Shown: piece after piece, positions 9,301-15,364 of the stretch
How positions within the stretch are numbered: the stretch's first letter is position 1
How the letters are laid out: each line of letters starts with the position of its first letter
Notes under the pieces: generated by a model
The model's input: the letters and a program-made list of their open reading frames with translations, nothing else
Databases searched by the model: none
Told to the model about the DNA's origin: nothing
Source of the DNA: Bacillota bacterium
GTDB lineage: Bacteria; Bacillota; Clostridia; UBA1381
Assembly (NCBI GenBank): GCA_021203665.1
Contig: JAJQAT010000059.1
Span: 1 to 17,315, forward strand
Length of the DNA stretch: 17,315 bases
Direction of reading: 5' to 3'
Translations under genes and position numbers: made by a program

Positions 9301-11074
9301 GCTGAAATCGTTTACGATACCCGATGGTATCGTAAACATAGGCGATAATACTTTCCGCAATTGCTCAAGTGCCGTGTCAATAACTGTGCCGGATACGGTT
9401 CAGTCGATAGGCGAGGCGACGTTTGACGGATGTGCGAAGCTCACAAGCATAAATATCCCATCCGGCGTGACCGGTATAGAGGATTACACATTCCGCGGCT
9501 GCGCGCTGCTTAAATCGATAGAGATTCCGACTACGGTAACGTCCATAGGAAAGAGCGTCCTTGAGGGCTGCACAAGTCTGATAAGCATTAAGGTTCCGTT
9601 TGTAGGTTCAAGCTCGACACCTGATGCGACTATGGTGACAGATGAGGGGATATTCGGTTATTTCTTTAACTGCGATAATGCAAATATCCCTGCCGCTGTT
9701 ACGCGCGTTGAGGTGACAGGCACAAGCCTTACCGGATATATCCCGATGGAAGCGTTCAAGGATTGCGCATATATCGAAGATATAATCATAGACGGAGGCA
9801 GATCGATACTTGACAATGCATTTAAAAATTGTAAGAACTTGAAGAATTTGTATATTCCTAAAAGTGTAAGCGTTATTGGTGATACAATCCTTGCCGACTG
9901 TACGAGTATTGAAACGCTTGTTGTTCCGTTTATCGGCGCAAACAGAAACGACACCGGCACGGAAACGTCGGTTTTGGGCGGATTCTTCGGCTATGATGAC
10001 AGCAATAAAACCGGCATTCCTCAATACTATGACGGCACAAACTACCATTATTATAAGATACCCGATACATTGAAGAATGTATCGATATTGAACCATACCG
10101 ATATACCGGCGGGCGCGTTCTCCGAGTGCATTTTCCTTGAAAAAGTCGCAATTGTCAGCGGCGCAAGCATGGGCGATCGCGCGTTCTATAACTGTACGTC
10201 GCTTAAATCGGTAACGCTTCCTAATGATCTTTCGTCAATAGGCTATCAGGCGTTTGCGGAATGTGAAAGTCTTGAGGAGATAAACATTCCGACAAACGTT
10301 AAAACCATAGGCTCCAATGCGTTCTATAATTGCCGCGCACTTAAAAATGTGACAATGCCCGACTCGATAACGGAGATTGCGGACGACGTATTTAACGGCA
10401 CAAACCTGTTTGAAGTCGGCGCAAGCCTAATGGCAAGCGGCGGAACTATAACCTGCTCCGAGGGTAGTACCGCGTATAATTACGCCGTTGAAAAGGGCAT
10501 AGAAACAAACGTAGTGTCCTCCGAAGCGTTGAATATTAAGAAGACAGCAACGAGTGTCGCACTCCTTTCGGACAGCTCGTATCTCTTCGATATAACCGAT
10601 TCATATAATATGAGTGGCACGCTCTATGTTGACCTTTATAACGCAGACGGCAGTCTTATATCACAGACGACTGAGGAAAAAGCATCAACTGATGTTGAAA
10701 TCCGTATAGAATTCAGCGCGTCGGATATGGAAAATGTCGAATATGCGAAAATATATATTGACGGCGGCTCGACTGAGGATGAGGTACTTCTGATGGGCGA
10801 CGATATGCCGGAGGTTCCCGAAAACAGCGTGACTATGACATATTCCGATGGGTATGTGTCGTTTGACGGCGAAAATCTTTCGGGTACCGCCGTGCTTATT
10901 CAGGCACTCTATAACAATGACGGCAGCTTGTACAAGGTATATGTAAATCAAATAGTAAATTATGAAGAGACCGAGGTAGAAGATTTCGAAGAAAAAACGG
11001 TTAAGTTTATGCTTTGGAAAGACATCGGCACAATGAAGCCGCTGGCAGATGCTGTAAAGGAACAAGCCGATTAG
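6362..11074 (+). CDS. Large BspA-like secreted LRR_5 protein with two LRR arrays
   Basis: 1570 residues. The ATG follows GCGGTGAA (a partial Shine-Dalgarno) and starts a typical signal peptide (Lys-Lys-Lys, hydrophobic core, 'SAYA' near residue 28). Residues about 31-215 form an unidentified beta-rich domain. The 'GTCGDD.TW' cap begins at residue 220 and is followed by the first LRR_5 array (about 245-552), which includes the common 'YYSSEDGVLFNKDKTKLVAY' insert. An 'EW' motif ending in 'ATIHY' (about 553-582) comes next. Residues about 583-732 look cohesin/CBM-like ('GLIAFTVPDTVTDVTVS'; fold guess only). A Pro/Thr linker (about 733-770) leads to a second cap and second LRR_5 array with three 'PF.G' inserts. 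The C-terminus has two related beta domains and ends in 'VKFMLWKDIGTMKPL'. From the linker onward it is a close paralogue of the gene at the left window edge; the cohesin-like domain is absent there. The subtilase start lies 10 bases after its stop, so the two are probably co-translated. Confidence 0.92.
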   Translation: MKKKFLSLILVLTMICGVVPAGMISAYASSVLYPVLDADATDLQQEDARTITDASTFAAEVVNGEVNAYNENAKGNTVVAAFDITVEDGETVTITPMNGTSYGPEFFLTGADGVLTPTYQIKSNSATAFTTNTGLVTSKSYRVYMEIPQTSDGYTGDITFSIYDTSTETLAAQVVSGARNLADRFTTSISFISSTESLDIENGVVYLASGINSIEEVASGTCGDDATWVLYDNGTLEISGTGDMTDYTSYSDVPWYSYRDSIETVVISSGITSIGKYAFTYCTGLTSVTISNGVTSIGGYAFWFCSSLTSITIPDSVTSFGLYAFNSCTGLTNITIGSGVKSMGTFVFSNCHNLLIDVDEDNEYYSSEDGVLFNKDKTKLVAYAKDSIVSDYTIPDGVTSIGDRSFTSCSGLTSITIPTGVTSIGQYAFWKCTALTEITMPDSMTTIYDSAFYSCSGLTSVTIPDSVTSLGLQTFRGCTGLTSITIPNSVTSIGTELFYGCSGLTSITIPSGVTSIGSQALRECTNLTSITLPSSITKIESGAFWGCSSLTDIYYLGSEDEWNSVTIDSSNNSPLTSATIHYNSVIEIDCGITLTLGAIDTVNNTVEIIAGFTGIEDGFSSGLIAFTVPDTVTDVTVSSETRKYGGSVANASNLPSFIYAVSTGTSPLAGPEGEIATFLLQFSEPLTSTAMITLDDSSYMYDTEGICYKLTDLQDGDVQIEAANAYIPAFAGTSTPTATPTVTPTSTPTATPTATSTPTPTPTPTQTVAPSYGTDGSISWSVTNGVLTISGAGEIPDYSVGVAPWYSLASTIKTVVINSGMTTIGENAFYGLEKVTSVTIPDGIITIGASAFKGCSSLSSITLPETITGIGDYAFKNCGLTSIIVPDSVEIIGCGAFDGCDDIVSITLPFIGSQVGTANNTDVFSYIFDGNVPSSLKKVTITDETDVPENAFAGLENITSITVNDGIKTIGNGAFDGCTSLKSFTIPDGIVNIGDNTFRNCSSAVSITVPDTVQSIGEATFDGCAKLTSINIPSGVTGIEDYTFRGCALLKSIEIPTTVTSIGKSVLEGCTSLISIKVPFVGSSSTPDATMVTDEGIFGYFFNCDNANIPAAVTRVEVTGTSLTGYIPMEAFKDCAYIEDIIIDGGRSILDNAFKNCKNLKNLYIPKSVSVIGDTILADCTSIETLVVPFIGANRNDTGTETSVLGGFFGYDDSNKTGIPQYYDGTNYHYYKIPDTLKNVSILNHTDIPAGAFSECIFLEKVAIVSGASMGDRAFYNCTSLKSVTLPNDLSSIGYQAFAECESLEEINIPTNVKTIGSNAFYNCRALKNVTMPDSITEIADDVFNGTNLFEVGASLMASGGTITCSEGSTAYNYAVEKGIETNVVSSEALNIKKTATSVALLSDSSYLFDITDSYNMSGTLYVDLYNADGSLISQTTEEKASTDVEIRIEFSASDMENVEYAKIYIDGGSTEDEVLLMGDDMPEVPENSVTMTYSDGYVSFDGENLSGTAVLIQALYNNDGSLYKVYVNQIVNYEETEVEDFEEKTVKFMLWKDIGTMKPLADAVKEQAD

Positions 11075-11084
11075 AGGATATTTT

Positions 11085-12476
11085 ATGATAAAGAAAATAA
11101 TATCTGCGATTGTTTTGGCGGCGGCGGTTATGCTTATTTCCGTACTGGCATTTGCCGAAGATATGTATATAGTAAAGCCGAAATCCGATATGCGGCTTTT
11201 TGCCGAGAACGAATATGCCGATTTGGATGAATTTATTCCCGAGCTTGGATTGTATAAAACAGATGATATATCGGAATTGGATTCGGATATATTTGAATTT
11301 ATAGAAAAAGACGCGCAGGCGGAGCTTTACGATACCTATGATTACAGCTCAATCATAATTAAAGATGAATATGGCATGACGGGTATAAGCAATATGTGGG
11401 ATATGGGGATTTATGGAACCGGAATTCGTGTGGCGGTAATAGATTCTGGCTGCAATCAACATACGGCACTTTTGAATAATTTGTGCGAGGGTGCCGATTT
11501 TACCGACAGCGGCGATACCTATGACAATGTGGGGCATGGTACAGCCGTATGCGGTATGATCGCCGCAGAATACGGTTTTGACGGACTGATAGGAATTGCT
11601 CATAAGGCAGAGATAGTGCCGTTGAAATTTATGGATATTGATTCCGACGGCAAAACCGTGGGCGGGTATACTTCGCAGATAGCGGAAGCGATAGTCGCGG
11701 CGGTGGATGATTTTGATTGTAATATAATAAATATGAGCTTCGGAACAATAGACTCAAACACATTGAAAGCAGCGGTGGATTATGCATATTCGCAGAACGT
11801 GGTTATGGTTGCGGCAGTAGGGAACGACGGCTCGTCCAATGCTTGTTATCCCGCATCATATGATAATGTTATAGGTGTAGGCTCCGTGAACGAAGAAAAG
11901 GGACATTCGGATTTTTCCAATACAAATGACAGTACCAACAGCGTTTTTATAACCGCTCCAGGCGAGAATATGGAACTGCTTTATGGTAATGATTCAACAA
12001 AAACAGGAAGCGGAACCTCCTTTTCAGCTTCATATGTGAGCGGGGTTATTGCGGATATGATGCAAATAAACTCGGCGCTTTCACCGTCAGATATAATGAA
12101 TATCCTTGCCGAAACCGCCGAGGATTTAGGCGATGAGGGATATGATGAAATCTTCGGCTACGGACTTTTGCGGGCAGATTACATCGCAGATTATATGACG
12201 AGCCAATGCCACTATTTTATATCCGAAATTGATGTGTGTTCGGCAGATAATTTTATCGAGGTAAGAATGCGTGTAAACGAAAGTGCATCCGAGCCGACGT
12301 TTATTTTCGCCTCGTATAAGGACGGAGTTTTGAGTCAATGTGATTTGACGGCGGAAAATATCGGCAATAATGTTCTAATGCTGAGACTTGATGAAAATAT
12401 CGAGAGCTCATTCAAGTATTTCGTATGGGATGACCTGAAAAACCTAAAACCGCTTGAATATGTCGGTTCAAATTAA
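11085..12476 (+). CDS. Secreted S8 family (subtilisin-like) serine protease
   Basis: 463 residues. The ATG is 10 bases after the preceding stop codon; GAGGA (11075-11079, next to that TAG) is the ribosome site, which implies translational coupling. Signal peptide 1-24 ('VLAFAED'), a short propeptide-like segment about 25-100, then the catalytic domain with Asp120 ('VAVIDSG'), His151 ('VGHGTAV'), oxyanion Asn247 ('AAVGNDG') and Ser312 ('GSGTSFSASYVSG'). The triad is complete, so activity is expected, although the Pro that usually follows 'GTS.A' is replaced by Ser. Residues about 375-463 form a beta-rich C-terminal domain ending in 'KYFVWDDLKNLKPL', the same ending as in LRR proteins one and three. 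Together with the operon context this suggests that the protease processes, or is co-localised with, the LRR proteins; that is inference. No wall anchor is seen. Confidence 0.93.
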   Translation: MIKKIISAIVLAAAVMLISVLAFAEDMYIVKPKSDMRLFAENEYADLDEFIPELGLYKTDDISELDSDIFEFIEKDAQAELYDTYDYSSIIIKDEYGMTGISNMWDMGIYGTGIRVAVIDSGCNQHTALLNNLCEGADFTDSGDTYDNVGHGTAVCGMIAAEYGFDGLIGIAHKAEIVPLKFMDIDSDGKTVGGYTSQIAEAIVAAVDDFDCNIINMSFGTIDSNTLKAAVDYAYSQNVVMVAAVGNDGSSNACYPASYDNVIGVGSVNEEKGHSDFSNTNDSTNSVFITAPGENMELLYGNDSTKTGSGTSFSASYVSGVIADMMQINSALSPSDIMNILAETAEDLGDEGYDEIFGYGLLRADYIADYMTSQCHYFISEIDVCSADNFIEVRMRVNESASEPTFIFASYKDGVLSQCDLTAENIGNNVLMLRLDENIESSFKYFVWDDLKNLKPLEYVGSN

Positions 12477-12581
12477 ATGTGAATGCGAGAATTCAACATG
12501 GCTTTTGTGACGAGAAATGAAAATCTGTCTACATACGTTTTTTAAACCACATGTAAAAACTACTTCATATACTCGATAGTG

Positions 12582-12660
12582 TATAATAACGATGCACTTC
12601 TGAACGCAAGCGTTGAAGGATTGAATATCGAGGACGTATTATCAACGTCCTCGGTATTTT
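12582..12660 (+). ncRNA. Candidate short transcript: TATAAT box, hairpin, terminator
   Basis: A perfect TATAAT (12582-12587) is followed, from a possible start near 12594, by a hairpin CTTC-TG-AACGC-AA-GCGTT-GAAG (12597-12618) and then by the terminator hairpin ending near 12660. No reading frame fits between them. That would give an RNA of about 67 bases. The -35 region is poor, and I recognise no known RNA family. It lies between the protease and the - strand gene remnants. The stretch 12477-12581 holds nothing else I can identify. Confidence 0.3.
12629..12660 (+). terminator. Rho-independent terminator
   Basis: CGAGGACGT (12629-12637) pairs perfectly with ACGTCCTCG (12645-12653) around a 7-base loop and is followed by GTATTTT on the + strand. 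It could serve the protease (about 150 bases upstream) or the candidate short RNA. On the - strand the T-run is missing. Confidence 0.75.
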
Positions 12661-12928
12661 AAATTTCAATCTCCATAATATCCTCAAACGGAATAACATT
12701 CCTGTCCGTCAATATCAGCACCCGCTCAAACGGCTGTATCTTTTTCACCTTATCCGTAACGGTAACGTATTTTCCGCCCGATTTTAGCTTATCGGGGACG
12801 AAGTATATAACCGTCACCTGCGGCTGCTCGGCAATACGTTCTTGCAGCTCCGCCAGTTTGCGGTTATGAAAAATCTTGACATATTCAAAAGATAGTTTGC
12901 CTAATTGTTTTTCTACAGCTCCCGCAAC
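12659..12928 (-). pseudogene. YolD-like protein, C-terminal remnant
   Basis: On the - strand a frame of 89 codons runs from just after a TGA (12929-12931) to the TAA at 12659-12661. It contains no ATG, GTG or TTG at a plausible start. Its last ~65 residues ('QVTVIYFVPDKLKSGGKYV', 'KKIQPFERVLILTDRNVIPF', 'EDIMEIEI') match the C-terminal pattern of YolD-like proteins, small beta-rich proteins common on clostridial mobile elements. The N-terminal half expected for the family is absent. I read it as a 5'-truncated or frameshifted relic. Confidence 0.6.
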
Positions 12929-13170
12929 TCAATAGGTGGCATAATTTTCTGCGTGATAGTGTTATCATTCGTTTCTGTTGTAGATTGCGCCGCCGCTTTC
13001 GCATAATACGCAAGAGTCTTATCCTTCCATTCCTCGTATTGCGCCGAGGAGCAATCCTCTCTTGCTGCTGCCCAATCCTCCAAAAACAAACACATATCGG
13101 CATTAAGCTCCGTGTGTGCCTTGCCCTCGAATTTTATTGCACACTCCCAGTTGTCATTTTTTGGCGGACG
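12913..13170 (-). pseudogene. Unrecognised gene remnant upstream of the YolD-like relic
   Basis: A - strand frame ending at the TAG 12913-12915 has protein-like composition from about base 13170 ('WECAIKFEGKAHTELNADM', then 'CLFLEDWAAAREDCSSAQYE'). The only ATG is internal (13095), and the residues before it still look coding, while further upstream the frame turns into Arg-rich, non-protein-like sequence. It overlaps the YolD-like frame by 16 bases, so the two may be one gene split by a frameshift or two overlapping genes. I do not recognise the family. Bases 13171-13224 hold nothing that I can identify. Confidence 0.4.
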
Positions 13171-13224
13171 ATTTGTACGCCGACGACAGTGAGAACGAGG
13201 AATAAAATATTTTATCGATTTCGC

Positions 13225-13253
13225 TTGATTTTTTAATGAATACGGTATATAAT
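13225..13253 (+). promoter_or_regulatory. Sigma-A type promoter of the toxin-antitoxin operon
   Basis: TTGATT at 13225-13230, a 17-base spacer, then a perfect TATAAT at 13248-13253. It is the best promoter in the window and directs transcription through the leader into the antitoxin gene at 13430. Confidence 0.65.
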
Positions 13254-13265
13254 ATAGATATATCA

Positions 13266-13280
13266 GAAATTCAGAATTTC
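13266..13280. promoter_or_regulatory. Perfect 15-base palindrome, probable operator
   Basis: GAAATTC-A-GAATTTC is a perfect inverted repeat with 7-base arms and lies 12 bases downstream of the -10 box, around the expected transcription start. AbrB-fold antitoxins commonly repress their own operon by binding such sites, so this is the natural autoregulatory operator candidate. Confidence 0.5.
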
Positions 13281-13286
13281 AGAAAC

Positions 13287-13409
13287 GCAATCACAAAACT
13301 GTGCCAACCGCGCAATTTACAAATTGCGCTTACTGCGTCAGACAATCCTCGAGGTATAAAAATACATCTTGCGGTTGTTTTCCTTGTCTTGGCAAAGTTT
13401 TGAGATTGC
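13287..13409. repeat. 123-base inverted-repeat leader element of the toxin-antitoxin operon
   Basis: Arms 13287-13307 and 13389-13409 are complementary at 19 of 21 positions. Nested inside are CAACCGC (13305-13311) with GCGGTTG (13371-13377), a perfect hairpin GCGCAATTT-AC-AAATTGCGC (13310-13329), and the palindrome CCTCGAGG. As RNA this would be a multi-branched, closed structure that ends 10 bases before the antitoxin ribosome site (AGGTGA, 13420-13425). It could be a MITE inserted in the leader or a functional structured leader. The GTG at 13301 begins a frame through it that is in phase with the antitoxin, but the structure argues against its use. Confidence 0.6.
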
Positions 13410-13429
13410 AGGAAAGAAGAGGTGATTTT

Positions 13430-13696
13430 ATGTTGGCTGAAATCAGAGGACGCTCTCAAATTACCATTCCGGCGGAAATAATCAAAAAGCTCGGAATATC
13501 GGAGGGTGACAAGTTTGAAATTATGGAAAAGGACGGCGGTATTTTCCTATGCCCCGTTGTGGTGTACCCCAAAAATAAAATAGAAAAAATCGCAAGACTG
13601 ATAAAGGAGTCGGAAACCGACACGCTAAATCAAAAAGCGTTTGACAGCGTGGAGGATTTATTTTCCGATATGGGTATAAACATCGGCAATGTATAA
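13430..13696 (+). CDS. AbrB/MazE-fold antitoxin
   Basis: 88 residues from the ATG at 13430, chosen because AGGTGA (13420-13425) precedes it and because the AbrB swapped-hairpin domain begins right there ('EIRGRSQITIPAEIIKKLGI', then 'SEGDKFEI'). An in-frame GTG at 13301 would add 43 Cys-rich residues encoded by the inverted-repeat leader and is unlikely. The N-terminal ~45 residues bind DNA as a dimer in this family; the C-terminal part ('KIEKIARLIKESETDTLNQK') is the probable toxin-binding segment. It overlaps the toxin gene by 8 bases (ATG 13689 inside its last codons), which implies translational coupling. Probable autorepressor acting on the palindrome at 13266-13280. Confidence 0.88.
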   Translation: MLAEIRGRSQITIPAEIIKKLGISEGDKFEIMEKDGGIFLCPVVVYPKNKIEKIARLIKESETDTLNQKAFDSVEDLFSDMGINIGNV

Positions 13697-13952
13697 ATTA
13701 AAATACACCAAAACCTTTGAAAAGGATTTAAAAAAATTATCCGCCGCGAACCAAAAAGCGGTTGCCGAGAAATTAAGGCTCTTGGTTCAAAATCCTTTTT
13801 ACCCGTCGCTCAGGACAAAAAAAGTGCAGGGTTTGGATAACGTGTTTGAAATGAGTGTCAATATGGACATACGCATATTGTGGAAATATGAAAACGGCGT
13901 TATTATTCTGTTGCTTGATGTGGGACACCATAAAAAAATTTTAGGAGTTTAA
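13689..13952 (+). CDS. RelE/ParE-fold toxin of a type II toxin-antitoxin system
   Basis: 87 residues, of normal size for the family. The features 'YTKTFEKDLKKLSAANQKAV', 'NPFYPSLRTKKVQGLDNVFE' and 'SVNMDIRILWKY...LLLDVGHHKKIL' follow the RelE/ParE fold (helical N-terminus, beta sheet, 'GHH' ending). Related proteins often have 'GHHDIL'; here it is 'GHHKKIL'. The family members cleave mRNA on the ribosome or poison gyrase; the sequence does not tell which. The start overlaps the antitoxin gene by 8 bases. Its last codons touch the truncated acetyltransferase relic, so the pair may have arrived by recombination at that point. Confidence 0.87.
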   Translation: MYKLKYTKTFEKDLKKLSAANQKAVAEKLRLLVQNPFYPSLRTKKVQGLDNVFEMSVNMDIRILWKYENGVIILLLDVGHHKKILGV

Positions 13953-14241
13953 TAAAATCTCTTTTAGTTTTTGGTGCTTATGATAACGCCAAACTTGTCG
14001 GGCTAATTCGTACCGTGGGTGATGGAGAAACCGTTCTTTTAATACAAGACTTGCTTATTTATCCAGAGTATCAAAGGCAAGGTATTGGCACTATGCTTAT
14101 AAAAAAGTTTTGAATGAATTTGGTGGTGTTCGCCAAATTCAACTTGCAACAGATAACACGCCCAAGACAATAGCATTTTATAAATCTCTTGGTTTCTGCG
14201 AAATGTCAGAGTTTGGTTGCTGTGCATTTATGAAAGGATGA
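13953..14241 (+). pseudogene. GNAT acetyltransferase, 5'-truncated and frameshifted
   Basis: Starting within the toxin's last codons, one frame reads 'LLVFGAYDNAKLVGLIRTVG', 'QDLLIYPEYQRQGIGTMLIK' and then hits TGA at 14112-14114. The next frame continues the same protein: 'VLNEFGGVRQIQLATDN', 'TIAFYKSLGFCEMSEFGCCA', stop at 14239-14241. The join lies in a run of six A at 14101-14106; a seventh A would restore one frame, so a single-base loss is enough. The acetyl-CoA motif 'YQRQGIGT' is intact, but about 50 N-terminal residues and any start codon are missing. It is a relic of a small GNAT enzyme; the substrate is unknown. A sequencing slip could explain the frameshift but not the missing 5' end. 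Confidence 0.8.
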
Positions 14242-14245
14242 GGTT

Positions 14246-14827
14246 ATGAGAATAGAACATAAAAATATCGTTCTCCGCGATATGATTGAGTCCGACATTG
14301 AGAACTATGTGCGTTGGTTTACCACTGAAACAAAGTGGTCTGATGCCGATGCTCCGTGGGAGCCTATCAAGTCGGACGAGGAAACAGAGCGTAATTCTTG
14401 GCGTGAATACTATGAAGCCGTCAAAGATATTCCCGATGATGCTCGTCGGAGGAAGTTTGAGATCGAATGGAACGGCAGACATATCGGGTGGGTAAGCTCC
14501 TATCTCATTGACGAGAACTATGAGTGGATCGGGAAAGCCGAAGAAGGACAGATATTTTATCGAGCCATCGGTATTGACATTTGCGAAAGCGATGTTTGGG
14601 GTAATGGTATTGGTACAAACGCCCTCCGTGCTTTTATGAATTACTATTTTGAAAATGGCGTAGATGAGCTTTATACACAAACTTGGTCGGGCAATGTTCG
14701 TATGCTGCGCTGTGCCCAAAAGCTCGGCTTTGTCGAGTGCAACCGTAATGTAGGTATCCGTGAAGTGAACGGAGAAAAGTATGACGGGCTAACCTTAAAG
14801 GCGGAAAAACAATCATGGATGAAATAA
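14246..14827 (+). CDS. GNAT family N-acetyltransferase (RimJ/RimL-like)
   Basis: 193 residues. The ATG is preceded by AGGATGAGG, which overlaps the stop of the relic upstream (4-base gap). The fold reads as a GNAT: N-terminal 'IVLRDMIESDIENYVRWF', central strand 'EIEWNGRHIGWVSSYLID', the acetyl-CoA loop 'WGNGIGTNALRAFMNYYF' (from about residue 117), and 'SGNVRMLRCAQKLGFVE' near the end. It probably acetylates an amine of a small molecule, peptide or protein N-terminus using acetyl-CoA in the cytoplasm; relatives include aminoglycoside and ribosomal-protein acetylases, but no substrate can be named. It is the only intact member of three adjacent GNAT genes. Confidence 0.88.
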   Translation: MRIEHKNIVLRDMIESDIENYVRWFTTETKWSDADAPWEPIKSDEETERNSWREYYEAVKDIPDDARRRKFEIEWNGRHIGWVSSYLIDENYEWIGKAEEGQIFYRAIGIDICESDVWGNGIGTNALRAFMNYYFENGVDELYTQTWSGNVRMLRCAQKLGFVECNRNVGIREVNGEKYDGLTLKAEKQSWMK

Positions 14828-14877
14828 AGATACATAAAGCAACTCTATAGCCGGAGCTTGAAGAAAAGCTGATCGCT
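14815..14877 (+). pseudogene. 5' end of the third GNAT gene, ending at an in-frame amber codon
   Basis: ATG at 14815 overlaps the end of the previous gene by 13 bases and is exactly in frame with the gene at 14878 (21 codons). It reads 'MDEIKIHKATL', then TAG at 14848-14850, then 'PELEEKLIA' into 'MSALWEQENS'. GNAT proteins of this type normally begin with such a 'I..AT..DLE..' strand and helix, so the TAG looks like a single-base nonsense mutation (for example from CAG). Confidence 0.65.
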
Positions 14878-15270
14878 ATGTCTGCCCTGTGGGAACAGGA
14901 AAATAGCTGTTACGGCTATCGGGCAAATATGGCAGAAGATTTTGAAAAGCAGGATATTTTTGTCGCAGATATAGACGGCTTAACTATTGGTTATTTGCTT
15001 TGTCATACCTACACGCAGGAAAAAGAAATCTGCACCGTACCAAACGGCAGTATGTGCTTGGAGATCGAGGTGCTGTATATTCTGCCGGAGTATCGAAGCC
15101 GTGGAGTCGGCAAGACTTTATACAATACCGCAGTTGAGAGCTACGGAGACACCGTGGACTATGTTACCCTAACGACAGCAACAAAGAACTATAAGTCCAG
15201 TCTGCATTTCTATATTGATGAGCTTGATATGACATTTTGGAGTGCAAGACTGTTTCAAGAGTTAAGGTGA
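14878..15270 (+). CDS. GNAT family N-acetyltransferase, probably N-terminally truncated by a nonsense codon
   Basis: 130 residues from the first ATG after the amber codon at 14848. No good ribosome site precedes 14878, so expression from here is doubtful. The protein has the GNAT core: 'DIFVADIDGLTIGYLLCH', 'LEIEVLYILPEYRSRGVGKT' (acetyl-CoA loop 'RSRGVGKT', about residues 75-82), and 'VTLTTATKNYKSSLHFYIDE' near the end. Only the first beta strand and part of the first helix are lost compared with the frame starting at 14815. It is followed at 15284 by a strong hairpin. Function is unknown; it may be inactive. Confidence 0.7.
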   Translation: MSALWEQENSCYGYRANMAEDFEKQDIFVADIDGLTIGYLLCHTYTQEKEICTVPNGSMCLEIEVLYILPEYRSRGVGKTLYNTAVESYGDTVDYVTLTTATKNYKSSLHFYIDELDMTFWSARLFQELR

Positions 15271-15283
15271 TTTATAAAAACTA

Positions 15284-15317
15284 AGAGCCTATTTCCGTAT
15301 AATCGGATATAGGCTCT
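15284..15317 (+). terminator. Hairpin terminator after the GNAT genes
   Basis: AGAGCCTATTTCCG (15284-15297) and CGGATATAGGCTCT (15304-15317) pair at 13 of 14 positions around the 6-base loop TATAAT. The T-richness after it is weak (ATCCCGTTTATT). It probably ends the acetyltransferase transcript and insulates the recombinase. Confidence 0.65.
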
Positions 15318-15364
15318 ATCCCGTTTATTAAGAGTTTACAATTTTTCGCAAAATATCTCCTTGA

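Noticed and set aside
13301..13429. N-terminal extension of the antitoxin from GTG 13301
   Set aside because: The extension is encoded by the inverted-repeat leader, is Cys-rich and unlike AbrB proteins, and a good ribosome site fits the ATG at 13430.
14848..14850. TAG as pyrrolysine or programmed read-through codon
   Set aside because: Nothing in the window suggests pyrrolysine machinery, no stimulatory structure is seen, and neighbouring genes in this zone are also decaying, so a nonsense mutation is simpler.
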